DNA from: Betaproteobacteria bacterium | Lineage (GTDB): Bacteria; Pseudomonadota; Gammaproteobacteria; Burkholderiales; SG8-39 | Assembly (NCBI GenBank): GCA_016195915.1 | Contig: JACPYS010000001.1 | Span: 62,001 to 126,000 of the forward strand | DNA length: 64,000 bases | Reading direction: 5' to 3' | Shown: one piece after another, positions 8,376 to 17,427 of the stretch | Position numbering within the stretch: the first letter of the stretch is position 1 | How the letters are laid out: each line of letters begins with the position of its first letter | Notes under the pieces: generated by a model | Database searches by the model: none | What the model was told of the DNA's origin: nothing | The model's input: the letters and a program-made list of their open reading frames with translations, nothing else | Translations under genes and position numbers: made by a program

Positions 8376-8406
8376 GCAATTGCGCGAATGCAAACCTATT
8401 GAGTTT

Positions 8407-8481
8407 TGGTGGGTGGTACAGGGTTTGAACCTGTGACCCCTGCCGTGTGAAGGCAGTGCTCTACCGCTGAGCTAACCACCC
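8407..8481 (-). tRNA. tRNA-Val (CAC)
   Basis: A 75-nt cloverleaf with an encoded CCA end. The acceptor stem GGGTGGT pairs with ACCACCC. The anticodon loop TTCACAC between CTGCC and GGCAG gives CAC, which reads GUG. The T arm contains GTTCAAAC. Its promoter overlaps that of the divergent gltX. Confidence 0.95.
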
Positions 8482-8497
8482 GTCCTCGAGGGAGCGA

Positions 8498-8526
8498 ATT
8501 CTACGTGGTCTCGCGCGCAAGGTAAA
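8498..8526 (-). promoter_or_regulatory. Promoter of tRNA-Val, overlapping the gltX -10
   Basis: On the minus strand TTTACC and TAGAAT are separated by exactly 17 bp, and the -10 ends 16 nt before the mature tRNA. Its -35 shares bases with the TAAACT -10 proposed for gltX, so the two promoters face away from each other and overlap. Confidence 0.55.
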
Positions 8527-8528
8527 CT
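8523..8528 (+). promoter_or_regulatory. Candidate -10 of gltX with very short leader
   Basis: TAAACT ends 8 nt before the gltX ATG and no ribosome site is present, which implies a leaderless or very short-leader mRNA. The -35 is not clear. Confidence 0.4.
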
Positions 8529-8536
8529 CGCGGCCC

Positions 8537-9940
8537 ATGACCATCCGCACTCGTTTCGCTCCCAGTCCCACGGGATTCCTGCACATCGGCGGCGCTCGCA
8601 CGGCGCTGTTTTCGTGGGCCTATGCGCGCCGTCACGGCGGGCGGTTCGTGCTGCGCATCGAAGACACCGATCTCGAGCGCTCGACGCAAGCTTCGGTGCA
8701 GGCCATCCTCGACGCAATGCGCTGGCTGGGCATCGACTGGGATGAAGGCCCGGAGTTCCAGATGCAGCGCCTCGCGCGCTACAAACAGATCGCGGACCAA
8801 TTGATCGCGGCAGGGCACGCCTACCCTTGCTGGGCGACGAAGGAAGAACTCGACGCGATGCGCGAGCAGCAACGCGCGCGCGGCGCGAAGCCGCGTTACG
8901 ACGGGCGCTGGCGCCCGGAGCGCGCAAGGGCAGCGGGGTTGGTGCCGCCGAATGACCGCCCGCCCGTGGTGCGGTTTCGCACACCGGAAGCGGGTGAGGT
9001 CGGCTGGAGCGACCTGGTGAAAGGGCCGATCGCATTCCCCAACGCGGAACTCGACGATCTCGTGATCCTGCGCGCCGACGGCGTGCCGACCTACAACTTC
9101 GGCGTGGTGGTCGATGATCTCGACATGAACATCACGCACGTGATTCGCGGCGACGATCACGTCAACAACACGCCGCGGCAGATCCACATCTTCCGCGCGC
9201 TCGATGCGCGGCTGCCGGAGTTCGCGCACGTGCCGATGATCCTCGGCGCGGACGGCGAGCGGCTGTCGAAGCGCCACGGCGCCGTGAGCGTGATGCAGTA
9301 TCGCGATGACGGTTTCGTGCCCGAAGCGATGGTCAATTATCTTGCCCGGCTGGGATGGTCGCACGGCGACAACGAAGTGTTCTCGGCGCAACAGCTCATC
9401 GAGTGGTTCGATCTCGGTCACGTGAGCCATTCGGCCGCGCAGTTCGATCCCGGGAAACTGACCTGGCTCAACCAGCACTACATCAAGGCAAGCGGCGACG
9501 TGCGCCTCGCCGCGCTGGTCGGGCCGCAGTTACGCGCGCTGGGCGCGCAGTTCGATCGCGGTCCTACACTCGAACCGGTTGTCGCGCTCCTCAAGGATCG
9601 CGCCACCACGATCAACCACCTTGCGGAAGCGGCGATGCTGTTTTATGGCGAACACGCGCCTTCGGCCGCGCTGGTTTCGGAACATCTCACCGAGACGGTG
9701 TTGCCCGCGTTGCGCATGCTGAAGGCGCGGCTGGCGGAGTGTTCGTGGGACAGGCCCGCCATCAGCGCGGCGGTGAAGCAGGTTCTGGCGGCCAACGGTC
9801 TGAAGATGCCCCAGCTCGCCATGCCGCTGCGCGTGCTGCTCACGGGCCGGACGCAAACGCCCTCGATCGATGCGACGCTGGAATTGCTCGGACGTGAAAC
9901 CGTGCTCGCGAGACTCTCGCATCATCTCGATATTGACTAG
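8537..9940 (+). CDS. gltX: Glutamyl-tRNA synthetase
   Basis: A 467-residue class I aminoacyl-tRNA synthetase of normal bacterial length. It charges tRNA-Glu (and possibly tRNA-Gln in organisms using GatCAB). The HIGH region reads [16 protein letters not shown] at residues 7-22 and the KMSKS equivalent is LSKRHGAVS near residue 243. The N-terminal Rossmann fold, the RIEDTD motif and the alpha-helical anticodon-binding C-terminus are all intact. It starts without a Shine-Dalgarno. tRNA-Val lies divergently upstream and tRNA-Ala and tRNA-Glu directly downstream; the E. coli gltX region also carries tRNA-Val and tRNA-Ala genes. Confidence 0.97.
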   Translation: MTIRTRFAPSPTGFLHIGGARTALFSWAYARRHGGRFVLRIEDTDLERSTQASVQAILDAMRWLGIDWDEGPEFQMQRLARYKQIADQLIAAGHAYPCWATKEELDAMREQQRARGAKPRYDGRWRPERARAAGLVPPNDRPPVVRFRTPEAGEVGWSDLVKGPIAFPNAELDDLVILRADGVPTYNFGVVVDDLDMNITHVIRGDDHVNNTPRQIHIFRALDARLPEFAHVPMILGADGERLSKRHGAVSVMQYRDDGFVPEAMVNYLARLGWSHGDNEVFSAQQLIEWFDLGHVSHSAAQFDPGKLTWLNQHYIKASGDVRLAALVGPQLRALGAQFDRGPTLEPVVALLKDRATTINHLAEAAMLFYGEHAPSAALVSEHLTETVLPALRMLKARLAECSWDRPAISAAVKQVLAANGLKMPQLAMPLRVLLTGRTQTPSIDATLELLGRETVLARLSHHLDID

Positions 9941-9948
9941 AAAAATCT

Positions 9949-9977
9949 TTGCGATACAGGGCGCTCGTCGCTATAAT
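9949..9977 (+). promoter_or_regulatory. Strong sigma-70 promoter of the tRNA-Ala/tRNA-Glu operon
   Basis: TTGCGA, 17 bp, then a consensus TATAAT, ending 14 nt before the mature tRNA-Ala. It starts only 9 nt after the gltX stop codon. This is the best promoter match in the window. Confidence 0.8.
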
Positions 9978-9991
9978 GCGCCCCCTGTTCT

Positions 9992-10067
<76 letters not shown>

Positions 10068-10089
10068 GATCGACTTGAACCGGTATCGG

Positions 10090-10165
10090 GTCCCCATCGT
10101 CTAGAGGCCTAGGACATCGCCCTTTCACGGCGGTAACCGGGGTTCGAATCCCCGTGGGGACGCCA
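10090..10165 (+). tRNA. tRNA-Glu (TTC)
   Basis: A 76-nt cloverleaf with an encoded CCA. The acceptor stem GTCCCCA pairs with TGGGGAC and the anticodon loop CTTTCAC gives TTC. It lies 22 nt after tRNA-Ala and is probably processed from the same transcript. It is the substrate of the adjacent gltX product. Confidence 0.96.
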
Positions 10166-10181
10166 GTAAAATCAACGAAAT

Positions 10182-10199
10182 AGCCGCCTCCAGGCGGCT
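10182..10199 (+). terminator. Hairpin between tRNA-Glu and the SNF2 gene
   Basis: AGCCGCC and GGCGGCT form a perfect 7-bp stem with a 4-nt loop, 16 nt after the tRNA CCA and 4 nt before the helicase ATG. There is no T-run, so it may be a weak terminator, a processing signal or a structure masking the helicase ribosome site. Confidence 0.4.
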
Positions 10200-10203
10200 G
10201 TCT

Positions 10204-12903
10204 ATGCCGGATATATCCGTCACCGCGATTGGCGCTCTCGCGCCGCTATTGACGCCACAGGGTCACCTGCGGCTGATCTCGGATTCCGACGTGCCGCCTT
10301 TGCCGGCGGCGCTTCAGGATCGTCTCGCCGCGAGCTTTGCAATTGGCGCCGGGCATGGTCTTCTGCATCTGGGTGCATCCGGGGTTGGCAGCGTACTGCC
10401 GCCCGCTCTGGCCTGGTGGCGTGATTTCGCCGCGCGTTATGTGACGGCGCTGTGCGCCACGCCGGAGGGCGGCGAAATCTTGGTCGCCGCGCCCGATGAG
10501 CCCGTGCTTGAGGCCCTGATTGTCGACCTTCCGCCCATGACGGGCGCGGAATACGTGACGCCGGAAGTGCTGGCCAAGCTCTGGGAGGAGCTCGATGCGG
10601 CGTTGCGCGACGAACTGACGGCATCGAAGCATACGTTGCAGGAGTTTCTACGGGCGCGTCATCCGGCCTGGAATCTGGTTGGCCGGGTGCACTTCAACCT
10701 TGCGGAAAACCGCAAAGACCCGGAAGCACCCTTCGCCTTCCTTGCCAGCTACACATCGCGCTTGTCGGCGCATGGCAAGGCGCAGCATCTGCCGCTGTCA
10801 CGGGCGCTTGCCGAATTTTCGGATGGCAAGAGCAAGGCGCAACTGCTCTCCCTGCTGTTGCCGGTGCAGCGCGCAGCCGAACAGTGCGAGTGGCTGCGCG
10901 AGATGGTCGAGGCGGGCGATATCTATCACCCGCTGCGCTGGGTGCCGTCGGATGCCTGGCGGTTTCTCACTGATGTTCCGAAACTCGAAGTCGCCGGCAT
11001 CGTCGTGCGCGCGCCGGGCAACTGGCAGGCGGGTCGTCCAGCGCGACCGCAGGTCAAGGCCACTGTCGGCGCCCGCCCGCCCTCGGCCTTGGGAATGGGT
11101 GCATTGCTCGATTTCAACATGGAGGTGACACTCGACGGCGAGCGCCTCAGCGCCGCAGAGATCAAGGCCTTGCTGAAGAGCGTCGACGGCCTGCAACTGA
11201 TTCGCGGTCGCTGGGTCGAGGTGGATGGCAAGAAGCTCGTCCGCCTGCTGGAGCGATTCCAGGCCATCGAGCAGGCTGCGGCGGATAACGGACTGACGTT
11301 TGCCGAGGCGATGCGTCTGATGGCTGGAGCGTCGCTCGATGACGATGGTGCGGCCGACGTTGCCGCTTGGTCGCAACTCGTTGCCGGCCCTTGGTTGGCC
11401 GAGATCCTGCGCGGCCTGCGCGAGCCGGAGGGATTGGCGAGGATCGATTCGGGTGCCGAGCTCAAGGCGACTCTTCGCCCTTACCAGCAGACCGGCGTGC
11501 GCTGGCTGTACTTGCTTGCGCGCCTCGGGCTGGGCGCATGCCTTGCCGACGACATGGGATTGGGCAAGACGATACAGGTGCTGTCGTTGTTGCTGGTATT
11601 GAAGCGCGAGCACAAGGGAGCATCGCGCCCCAGCCTGCTGGTGGCGCCGGCCTCGCTCCTGGCCAACTGGGCGGCGGAGGCCGAACGCTTCGCCCCCAGC
11701 CTGCGCCTGCTGATCGCCCATCCCTCGTTCATGCCGCATATCGAATTGCGCGCACTGGATGCACAGTCGCTAGGCGGCGTCGACCTTGTCATCACCAGCT
11801 ATGGCACGCTCTTGCGTCTGCCAGCACTGCAGGAGGTGCTTTGGCGCCTGGCCGTCGCGGACGAGGCGCAGGCCATCAAGAACCCGGGGGCCAAGCAGAC
11901 GCGGCAGATCAAGAAACTCAAGGCCGACGTGCGCATCGCGCTCACCGGCACCCCGGTGGAAAACCGTCTGTCCGACCTGTGGTCGATCCTGGATTTCACA
12001 CACCCCGGCTTGCTGGGCTCGGACAAGGTGTTCGCCGAGTTCACCAAGCGGCTGGCGAAAAACGAGCACTTCGGCCCGCTGAGAACGCTGGTGCGCCCAT
12101 ACATATTGCGCCGGCTCAAGACCGACAAGCGCGTGATCGCCGATCTACCGGACAAGACGGAACTCAAGGCCTGGTGCTACCTGAGCCCGGCACAGGCGAT
12201 GCTGTATCAGCGCGCCGTGAAGGAGCTTGCGCGTGTGCTGGAAGATACCGAGGGAATTGCTCGCAAGGGCGCGGTGCTCTCGTTCCTGATGCGTTTCAAG
12301 CAGATCTGCAATCACCCCTCGCAATGGTTGGGCGACGGGGCGTGGAACGCGGACGATAGCGGCAAGTTCGCCCGCCTGCGAGAGCTGGCCGAGGTGATCG
12401 CCGCCAAGCAGGAAAAGGTGCTGGTGTTCACGCAGTTTCGCGAAACGACTGAACCGCTGGCGGCATTTCTCGGGTCCATCTTCGGACGCGAGGGCCTGGT
12501 GCTGCACGGCGGCACCCCGGTCGCCAAGCGCCGCGAGCTGGTCAGGCGCTTCCAGGAGGACGAGCTGACGCCTTTCTTTGTCCTCTCGCTCAAGGCGGGC
12601 GGCGCGGGGCTGAATCTCACCGCCGCCACGCACGTGATCCATTTCGATCGTTGGTGGAATCCCGCCGTGGAGAACCAGGCCACCGACCGGGCCTTTCGCA
12701 TCGGTCAGCAGAGGAACGTTCTGGTGCACAAGTTCGTCTGCCGTGGCACCATCGAAGAGCGTATTGACCAGTTGATCGAATCGAAGCAGCAGCTCGTAAA
12801 GGATGTGCTGGAAGGGAGCGCGGAACTCCTGCTCACCGAGATGAGCGACCGCGAGCTGCTCGACTTGGTGAAGCTCGATATTCATGCGGCGCAGGAAAAC
12901 TGA
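10204..12903 (+). CDS. SNF2-family DEAD/DEAH-box helicase
   Basis: An 899-residue SWI2/SNF2-type ATPase. After a roughly 400-residue accessory N-terminus, the two RecA-like lobes follow: LADDMGLGKTIQVLSL (Walker A, near 450), VADEAQAIKNP (DExQ box), ALTGTPVENRLSDLWS (motif III), then HGGTPVAKRRELVRRF and DRWWNPAVENQATDRAFRIG (motifs V-VI). Such proteins use ATP to translocate on double-stranded DNA and remodel nucleoprotein. The gene begins directly after a tRNA operon and is followed 18 nt later by a SWIM zinc-finger gene, a recurring bacterial pairing. Whether its role is repair, transcription recycling or defence cannot be read here. Confidence 0.93.
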   Translation: MPDISVTAIGALAPLLTPQGHLRLISDSDVPPLPAALQDRLAASFAIGAGHGLLHLGASGVGSVLPPALAWWRDFAARYVTALCATPEGGEILVAAPDEPVLEALIVDLPPMTGAEYVTPEVLAKLWEELDAALRDELTASKHTLQEFLRARHPAWNLVGRVHFNLAENRKDPEAPFAFLASYTSRLSAHGKAQHLPLSRALAEFSDGKSKAQLLSLLLPVQRAAEQCEWLREMVEAGDIYHPLRWVPSDAWRFLTDVPKLEVAGIVVRAPGNWQAGRPARPQVKATVGARPPSALGMGALLDFNMEVTLDGERLSAAEIKALLKSVDGLQLIRGRWVEVDGKKLVRLLERFQAIEQAAADNGLTFAEAMRLMAGASLDDDGAADVAAWSQLVAGPWLAEILRGLREPEGLARIDSGAELKATLRPYQQTGVRWLYLLARLGLGACLADDMGLGKTIQVLSLLLVLKREHKGASRPSLLVAPASLLANWAAEAERFAPSLRLLIAHPSFMPHIELRALDAQSLGGVDLVITSYGTLLRLPALQEVLWRLAVADEAQAIKNPGAKQTRQIKKLKADVRIALTGTPVENRLSDLWSILDFTHPGLLGSDKVFAEFTKRLAKNEHFGPLRTLVRPYILRRLKTDKRVIADLPDKTELKAWCYLSPAQAMLYQRAVKELARVLEDTEGIARKGAVLSFLMRFKQICNHPSQWLGDGAWNADDSGKFARLRELAEVIAAKQEKVLVFTQFRETTEPLAAFLGSIFGREGLVLHGGTPVAKRRELVRRFQEDELTPFFVLSLKAGGAGLNLTAATHVIHFDRWWNPAVENQATDRAFRIGQQRNVLVHKFVCRGTIEERIDQLIESKQQLVKDVLEGSAELLLTEMSDRELLDLVKLDIHAAQEN

Positions 12904-12921
12904 TCATCAGGGAGAAAACGA

Positions 12922-13758
12922 ATGAGTTACTGGGGATGGAAGCCTTATGTTTCGGTCGCCGAGCGTCGCAGGAAGGCCGAACAAGCTGCTGCCCGGGCGA
13001 AGAAAACGGGCGCGGGTTTCTCGCCCATCGCACCCTATCGTGGCGCCGTCGCCAAGACGTTTTGGGGCAAGGCCTGGTGTGACAACCTCGAGCACTACAG
13101 CGACTATGCCAATCGACTGCCACGCGGCCGCAGCTATGTGCGCAACGGCTCGGTGATGGACCTCCGGATTGCGACAGGCGAAGTGCGTGCGAAGGTGATG
13201 GGGTCGAGACTCTATACGGTCGATGTGAAGGTGGCGGCCGTCCCCGACAAGCAATGGCAGGCCATCGGCGCCGGTTGCGCGGATTCGATCGACTCGCTGG
13301 TGGAACTTCTGCAAGGGAGACTTTCCAAGGCGGTGATGGAGCGAATTTGCAGACCGGGTACCGGACTGTTTCCGGCGCCCAAGGAAATCAAGTTCGCTTG
13401 CAGCTGCCCGGACTGGGCCTCGATGTGCAAGCACGTCGCTGCCGTGCTCTATGGCGTCGGCGCCCGGCTCGATCATCAACCCGAACTGATCTTCAATTTG
13501 CGCCGGGTGAATGCCAAGGATCTCGTCGCGCGGGCGGGGGCCGGTCTTGCAAAAGCGAAAAAAGCTCCTGCGGCGGACAAACTGCTCGATGATTCCGCTC
13601 TGGCCGATGTATTCGGCATCGAGATGGCCGAAGTTGCGCCGCCGGCAAAGACCTCCGCGCGACCAACGACGCCTGGACCAATCAGGAAGGTACCGGCTAA
13701 GAAATCCGCGAAAACTAAGGGGTCAAAGACCGCTAAGGTGGCGAGGCGTGCGAAGTAG
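12922..13758 (+). CDS. SWIM zinc-finger protein
   Basis: A 278-residue protein with the SWIM signature CxCx(n)CxH, seen as CSCPDWASMCKHVAAVL at about residues 159-175. A Lys/Arg- and Ala-rich C-terminal tail (about 215-278) looks disordered and DNA- or RNA-binding. The family binds nucleic acid or protein through the zinc knuckle and commonly accompanies SNF2 ATPases. An AGGGAGAAAA ribosome site precedes the ATG, and the short gap to the helicase suggests one operon and one complex. It ends 17 nt from the convergent MORN-repeat gene. Confidence 0.88.
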   Translation: MSYWGWKPYVSVAERRRKAEQAAARAKKTGAGFSPIAPYRGAVAKTFWGKAWCDNLEHYSDYANRLPRGRSYVRNGSVMDLRIATGEVRAKVMGSRLYTVDVKVAAVPDKQWQAIGAGCADSIDSLVELLQGRLSKAVMERICRPGTGLFPAPKEIKFACSCPDWASMCKHVAAVLYGVGARLDHQPELIFNLRRVNAKDLVARAGAGLAKAKKAPAADKLLDDSALADVFGIEMAEVAPPAKTSARPTTPGPIRKVPAKKSAKTKGSKTAKVARRAK

Positions 13759-13775
13759 CGGATCCGGAACTTCGA

Positions 13776-15875
13776 TTACGGCCCCTTGAAAACCCCGTTC
13801 TCCCAAATTCCCGATCGCAGGATCGCTCCGTCGGGTCCGTATTCAACGCCTTTCCCGTGCACTCTGTCGTTGCGGAATTCACCGATGTATTTCTGATTAT
13901 TGGGCAATCCAAGGGTGCCTTGCCCATGGAACTTGCCATCGCTGAACTCACCGACGTATTTCGTTCCATCGGGGAACGTAACGGTGCCCCGCCCGTAGTA
14001 CTTGCCATCCCGGAACTCGCCAACATACGCCTGTCCATTGGTCAGCGTACGGGTACCTCGTCCGTGAAACTTGCCCTCCCGGAATTCACCAACGTACTTC
14101 TCGCCGTCGGGGAACGTCAGGGTCCCGTTTCCGTGCAACTGGTCCTCCCTGAATTCACCGACGTAGGTCTCGCCATCGGGGTACGTCAGGGTGCCCCGCC
14201 CGTGGGACTTGCCGTCCCTGAAATTGCCGACGTACTTCTCCCCATCGCGGAAGGTCAGGGTGCCTTGGCCCTGGGACTTGCCGTGCTGGAACTCGCCGAC
14301 GTACTTCGTCCCGTCGGGGGAGGTAAAAACGCCTTGCCCGTGGTACTTTCCGTCCCGGAACTCGCCGACGTACTGCTGGCCGCTGGGTAACGTGAACGAG
14401 CCTTGCCCATGGGACTTGCCGTCCCTGAATTCACCAACGTACTTCTGGCCATCGGCGTTCGTAAGGGCGCCTTGCCCGTTGGGCTTGTCATTCTTGTACT
14501 CACCAACGTAGGTCTGGCCGGAGGGCGATGTGAGGGTGCCTTGCCCATCGCGATTGCCATCTTTGAACTCGCCGACGTACTTCGCCCCATCGGGGAACGT
14601 TCTCTCCCCGAAACAATCGGTCCATTTCGCGGCCAGGTATGACCCGGGGCACAACGCAATCTTCCTGACCTTCAGCACGACCGCCGGGGCTTCCGCCTTG
14701 GCCTTTTCTTCCGCCTCTCGCGCGGCACGCTCCGCCGCCGCCCTGCGCGCTTCCTCCGCCACCAGTCTTGCTCTCTGCTCGCTCTCAGCTTTCGCCTTCT
14801 CCTCCGATTCCCTCCTCGCCTTGAGCTCGGCTGCTGCCTTTGCGGCCAACTCGCTCTTGCGTTTAGCATCCTCGTCCTTGCGCAGCGCTTCCGCTCTCGT
14901 CTTTTCTTCCGCCTCCAGCCTGATGCGCTCCTCCTGCAATTTGCGCGCGGTCTCCGCCGTGAGCCTTGCCTTTTCCTCGGTTTCGGCCTGGGTTTTCGCT
15001 TCGGCTTCCTTCCTTGCCTGAAACGTGGCCGCCTCTCTGGCCGCCTGCTCGCGTTTCGCTTCCTCGTCCTTGCGCAGAGCTTCGGCCTTCGCCTTTTGCT
15101 CTGCCTCACTCCTGGCGCGCTCGGCCTCGAGCCGCGCACGTTCGTCGCCCGGCGCCTGCGCCGGGGATGCCGCCGCCTGTTGGGACCGCACGCGGCACTC
15201 GATTCGATAGGTGAATTTCTGTGCCGCTGCAGCCATCTCGGCGTGGTCCAAAGCCGAAGAGGCGGCATCATCGTTGAACGGGACCTTGTTCCGGACCAGA
15301 AAATCTGCCAAGACCTCCAGCGATATCGCGAGATTGACATTCTCCGGAACTTCGACGGCCGCGCTCGCAGCGCGAAGCACCTCGGGCTTCATCCCCGCGA
15401 CGCCGATCACAAGCCCGGAAACATCCAGCAACGGACCGCCGCCAAGTCCGGGCTGCACAGGCGCCGTGATCTGCAATTCGCCAGCGGTGCCGCTTGGACC
15501 GCGAACTGCAGTGACGAGGCCGGAGGTGAGGTTGCCGCTAATTGAGAGTGCGCCCGCACGCGGGAAGCCGAATACCCTGACCGATTCGCCCTCCCGGACC
15601 TGGCGTGGGCTGCGCAGCCGTGCGCTGAGCCCCTTGAGACCGCTCACGCGCAGCAACACCAAATCGAGTTGCGCATCCGCATCCACCACTGAACCGGTAC
15701 GGCGGCCATCCGGGGCAATCACGGTGATCGATGTGCATCCGCCGACGACCTGCCGGTTCGTGATCAACAACTCCGGCGCGACGGAAAAAGCGGTGCCGTA
15801 GGAAACCTGTGCCGAGACATCACCGGCAACGCTTGCAAGTACCGACGCGATCAGGCACCGAATCAGACTTCGCAT
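13776..15875 (-). CDS. Secreted MORN-repeat protein with inactive trypsin-like domain and coiled coil
   Basis: A 699-residue protein in four parts. Residues 1-22 are a signal peptide (SVLASVAGDVSA). About 25-165 is an HtrA/S1C-like protease fold in which the catalytic His is Gln42 (TNRQVV), Asp71 is kept (DLVLLRV) and the Ser is Gly145 (PGLGGGPLL), so it should be proteolytically dead. About 230-405 is a charged Ala/Glu/Lys/Arg coiled coil with repeated AEEKARAEA-type heptads. About 433-695 holds eleven MORN repeats of exactly 23 residues (YVGEFRDGKYHGQG type). MORN repeats in bacteria can bind lipid or protein. It is likely periplasmic or surface-located and shares no operon partner with known function. 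Confidence 0.85.
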   Translation of the reverse strand: MRSLIRCLIASVLASVAGDVSAQVSYGTAFSVAPELLITNRQVVGGCTSITVIAPDGRRTGSVVDADAQLDLVLLRVSGLKGLSARLRSPRQVREGESVRVFGFPRAGALSISGNLTSGLVTAVRGPSGTAGELQITAPVQPGLGGGPLLDVSGLVIGVAGMKPEVLRAASAAVEVPENVNLAISLEVLADFLVRNKVPFNDDAASSALDHAEMAAAAQKFTYRIECRVRSQQAAASPAQAPGDERARLEAERARSEAEQKAKAEALRKDEEAKREQAAREAATFQARKEAEAKTQAETEEKARLTAETARKLQEERIRLEAEEKTRAEALRKDEDAKRKSELAAKAAAELKARRESEEKAKAESEQRARLVAEEARRAAAERAAREAEEKAKAEAPAVVLKVRKIALCPGSYLAAKWTDCFGERTFPDGAKYVGEFKDGNRDGQGTLTSPSGQTYVGEYKNDKPNGQGALTNADGQKYVGEFRDGKSHGQGSFTLPSGQQYVGEFRDGKYHGQGVFTSPDGTKYVGEFQHGKSQGQGTLTFRDGEKYVGNFRDGKSHGRGTLTYPDGETYVGEFREDQLHGNGTLTFPDGEKYVGEFREGKFHGRGTRTLTNGQAYVGEFRDGKYYGRGTVTFPDGTKYVGEFSDGKFHGQGTLGLPNNQKYIGEFRNDRVHGKGVEYGPDGAILRSGIWENGVFKGP
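13779..14579 (-). repeat. Eleven tandem 69-bp MORN-coding repeats
   Basis: Each unit encodes 23 residues around YVGEF-x-DG-x-x-HGQG. Adjacent units are offset by exactly 69 bp. Most copies differ by several bases, so the array is old and under protein-level selection rather than recently amplified. Confidence 0.85.
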
Positions 15876-16041
15876 GCGGCCCCGGCAAGTTCCGATCGTC
15901 CCGGGCTCTAGGACACAGCTGGACACCATTGACGCCGTTCCCCCCAACACCGTTTGGACAGTTGGTCAGGAGTGATTTTTGCACGTTTCCGGTCACCGAT
16001 CATGTCCGCGAGGCTCACGTCACCGGCTCCAGAACCCAAGC

Positions 16042-16410
16042 TCAGCGCGGATTGCCCCAGCGAGGACTCTGCGGCGCGAGCACCGGGGAAGTGGGGGGCC
16101 CATTGGTTTGGTTTGGGATGTTCTGCGGCCGTGAATTCAGGCTGGGGATGTCCAGGCGATAGTTGAAGTGCGGTCCGTAATTCGGCGGCGCCATATCCCA
16201 GCGATTCTCGCGCGGATAATATTTTGGCGTGGCGTTCTGACCGGTGTAGTTCCAGTTTCCCGATTCGGGGTGATACTTGAGTTCCGAATCAGGGGACGTC
16301 GTTTCCCAGCGTTCCGAATGCGGGTTGTATTTTTGCGTTGCCTGCGCCGCGGCCGCAGCCGCGTTCAGCAGGCACACGGAGAAGAGGACGAGTTTCAACA
16401 TCCGCCGCAT
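16042..16410 (-). CDS. Small exported Tyr/Trp/Pro-rich protein
   Basis: A 122-residue hypothetical protein. The signal peptide (MLKLVLFSVCLLNAAAAAAQ) is followed by three short degenerate repeats of a K-Y-x-P-x-S/E-x-x-W pattern (KYNPHSERWE, KYHPESGNWN, KYYPRENRWD) and a Pro/Asn-rich tail. The repeated aromatic unit suggests a structural or wall/membrane-interacting role. It sits 38 nt downstream of the Bug-family gene on the same strand. Start choice is uncertain by three codons. No family is recognised. Confidence 0.6.
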   Translation of the reverse strand: MRRMLKLVLFSVCLLNAAAAAAQATQKYNPHSERWETTSPDSELKYHPESGNWNYTGQNATPKYYPRENRWDMAPPNYGPHFNYRLDIPSLNSRPQNIPNQTNGPPTSPVLAPQSPRWGNPR

Positions 16411-16448
16411 CGCGATGCTCGCTGATGATCGCGACGGGCTGTTTCCGG

Positions 16449-17417
16449 TCACTTTGCGCCTTCCACGACGATACCCCGCTCCTTGATGAGCTTGGCCCAC
16501 TTGGCGTTGTCCCTGCGGATGAACTCGAGGAACTGCTCGGGCGTGGTGCTGGCAGGCGATGCGCCGAGATCGATCAGTCGCGTCTTGACCTCCGCCAGTT
16601 GCAGTACACCGTTCACGTCCCGGTTGAGCCTGGCGACAATGTCCTTCGGCGTGCCCGCCGGCGCAACCATGCCGAACCAGCCTTCGGCGGAGTAGCCGGG
16701 CACGCCGGCCTCGGAGATCGTCGGAAGCTCGGGCAGGGAAGGCGAACGCTCGCTGCCGCTGACGGCCAGCGCGCGCAGCTTGCCCGATTTCACCTGCGCC
16801 ACCACGGATTGGGCAGGCGAAATCATCAACTGGACCTGGTTGCCCAGGAGATCGGCCACCGCACTGCCCACGCCTTTGTACGGCACGTGCAGCATGTCGA
16901 TGCCGGCCATCGCCTTGAACAGTTCGACGGCCAGGTGCGAGGCCGCGCCGCCGCCGGTCGAGCCGTAGGCGAGTCGTCCGGGCTGCGACCTGGCGAGCGC
17001 GACCAGTTCCCTCACCGTCGTTGCACTCACCTCGGGGTTCACCACCAGCACGTAGGAGGGCGCGGCGAACAGCGCAATCGGCGCGAACAGGCTGAGGTTT
17101 TCGTCGTTGAGCGGCCCGGCGGCAATTGCGAGCAGCGTGTAGCCGTCGGCCGGAGATTTCGCGACGTAATCCACCCCGATCTGCCCGTTGGCGCCGGCAC
17201 GGTTCTCTACCACGATGGGTTGGCGGAGCGCGTCGTTCAGATACTTGCCGAGGAGACGCGCGAGCACGTCGGTTCCGCCGCCCGGCGGATAGGCGACGAC
17301 GATGCGGATCGCCTTGTTCGGAAAGGCCTGTCCGGACCCTGTCGCAGCGGGTTGGGCGAATGCGACAGCGGCGAACAGGCACAGGCAGAGGATCGAGGGA
17401 GCCGTCGAGATCTTCAT
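16449..17417 (-). CDS. Bug-family tripartite tricarboxylate transporter substrate-binding protein
   Basis: About 322 residues with a signal peptide (LCLCLFAAVAFAQ) and the Bug fold. The first motif FPNKAIRIVVAYPPGGGTDVLAR contains the beta-strand/loop that binds the carboxylate ligand. GQIGVDYVAKSPADGYTLL and PYKGVGSAVADLLGNQVQL follow the family pattern. It would capture a small carboxylic acid in the periplasm; the TctA/TctB membrane partners are not in this window, which is usual for Bug proteins. Start placed at the ATG 6 nt after GAGGGG. It is the last gene of an FAH-Rid-Bug operon, so the ligand may be the pathway substrate. Confidence 0.88.
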   Translation of the reverse strand: MKISTAPSILCLCLFAAVAFAQPAATGSGQAFPNKAIRIVVAYPPGGGTDVLARLLGKYLNDALRQPIVVENRAGANGQIGVDYVAKSPADGYTLLAIAAGPLNDENLSLFAPIALFAAPSYVLVVNPEVSATTVRELVALARSQPGRLAYGSTGGGAASHLAVELFKAMAGIDMLHVPYKGVGSAVADLLGNQVQLMISPAQSVVAQVKSGKLRALAVSGSERSPSLPELPTISEAGVPGYSAEGWFGMVAPAGTPKDIVARLNRDVNGVLQLAEVKTRLIDLGASPASTTPEQFLEFIRRDNAKWAKLIKERGIVVEGAK

Positions 17418-17427
17418 GTTCATCCCC

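Noticed and set aside
13779-14579. A CRISPR-like regular repeat spacing (69 bp)
   Set aside because: The period is coding, in frame, degenerate and gives MORN repeats. There are no unique spacers or cas genes.
16042-17382. A long minus-strand open frame covering both the small exported protein and the Bug gene region
   Set aside because: Only its last 122 codons look like protein (signal peptide and aromatic repeats). The rest is the Arg-rich off-frame shadow of the Bug gene.
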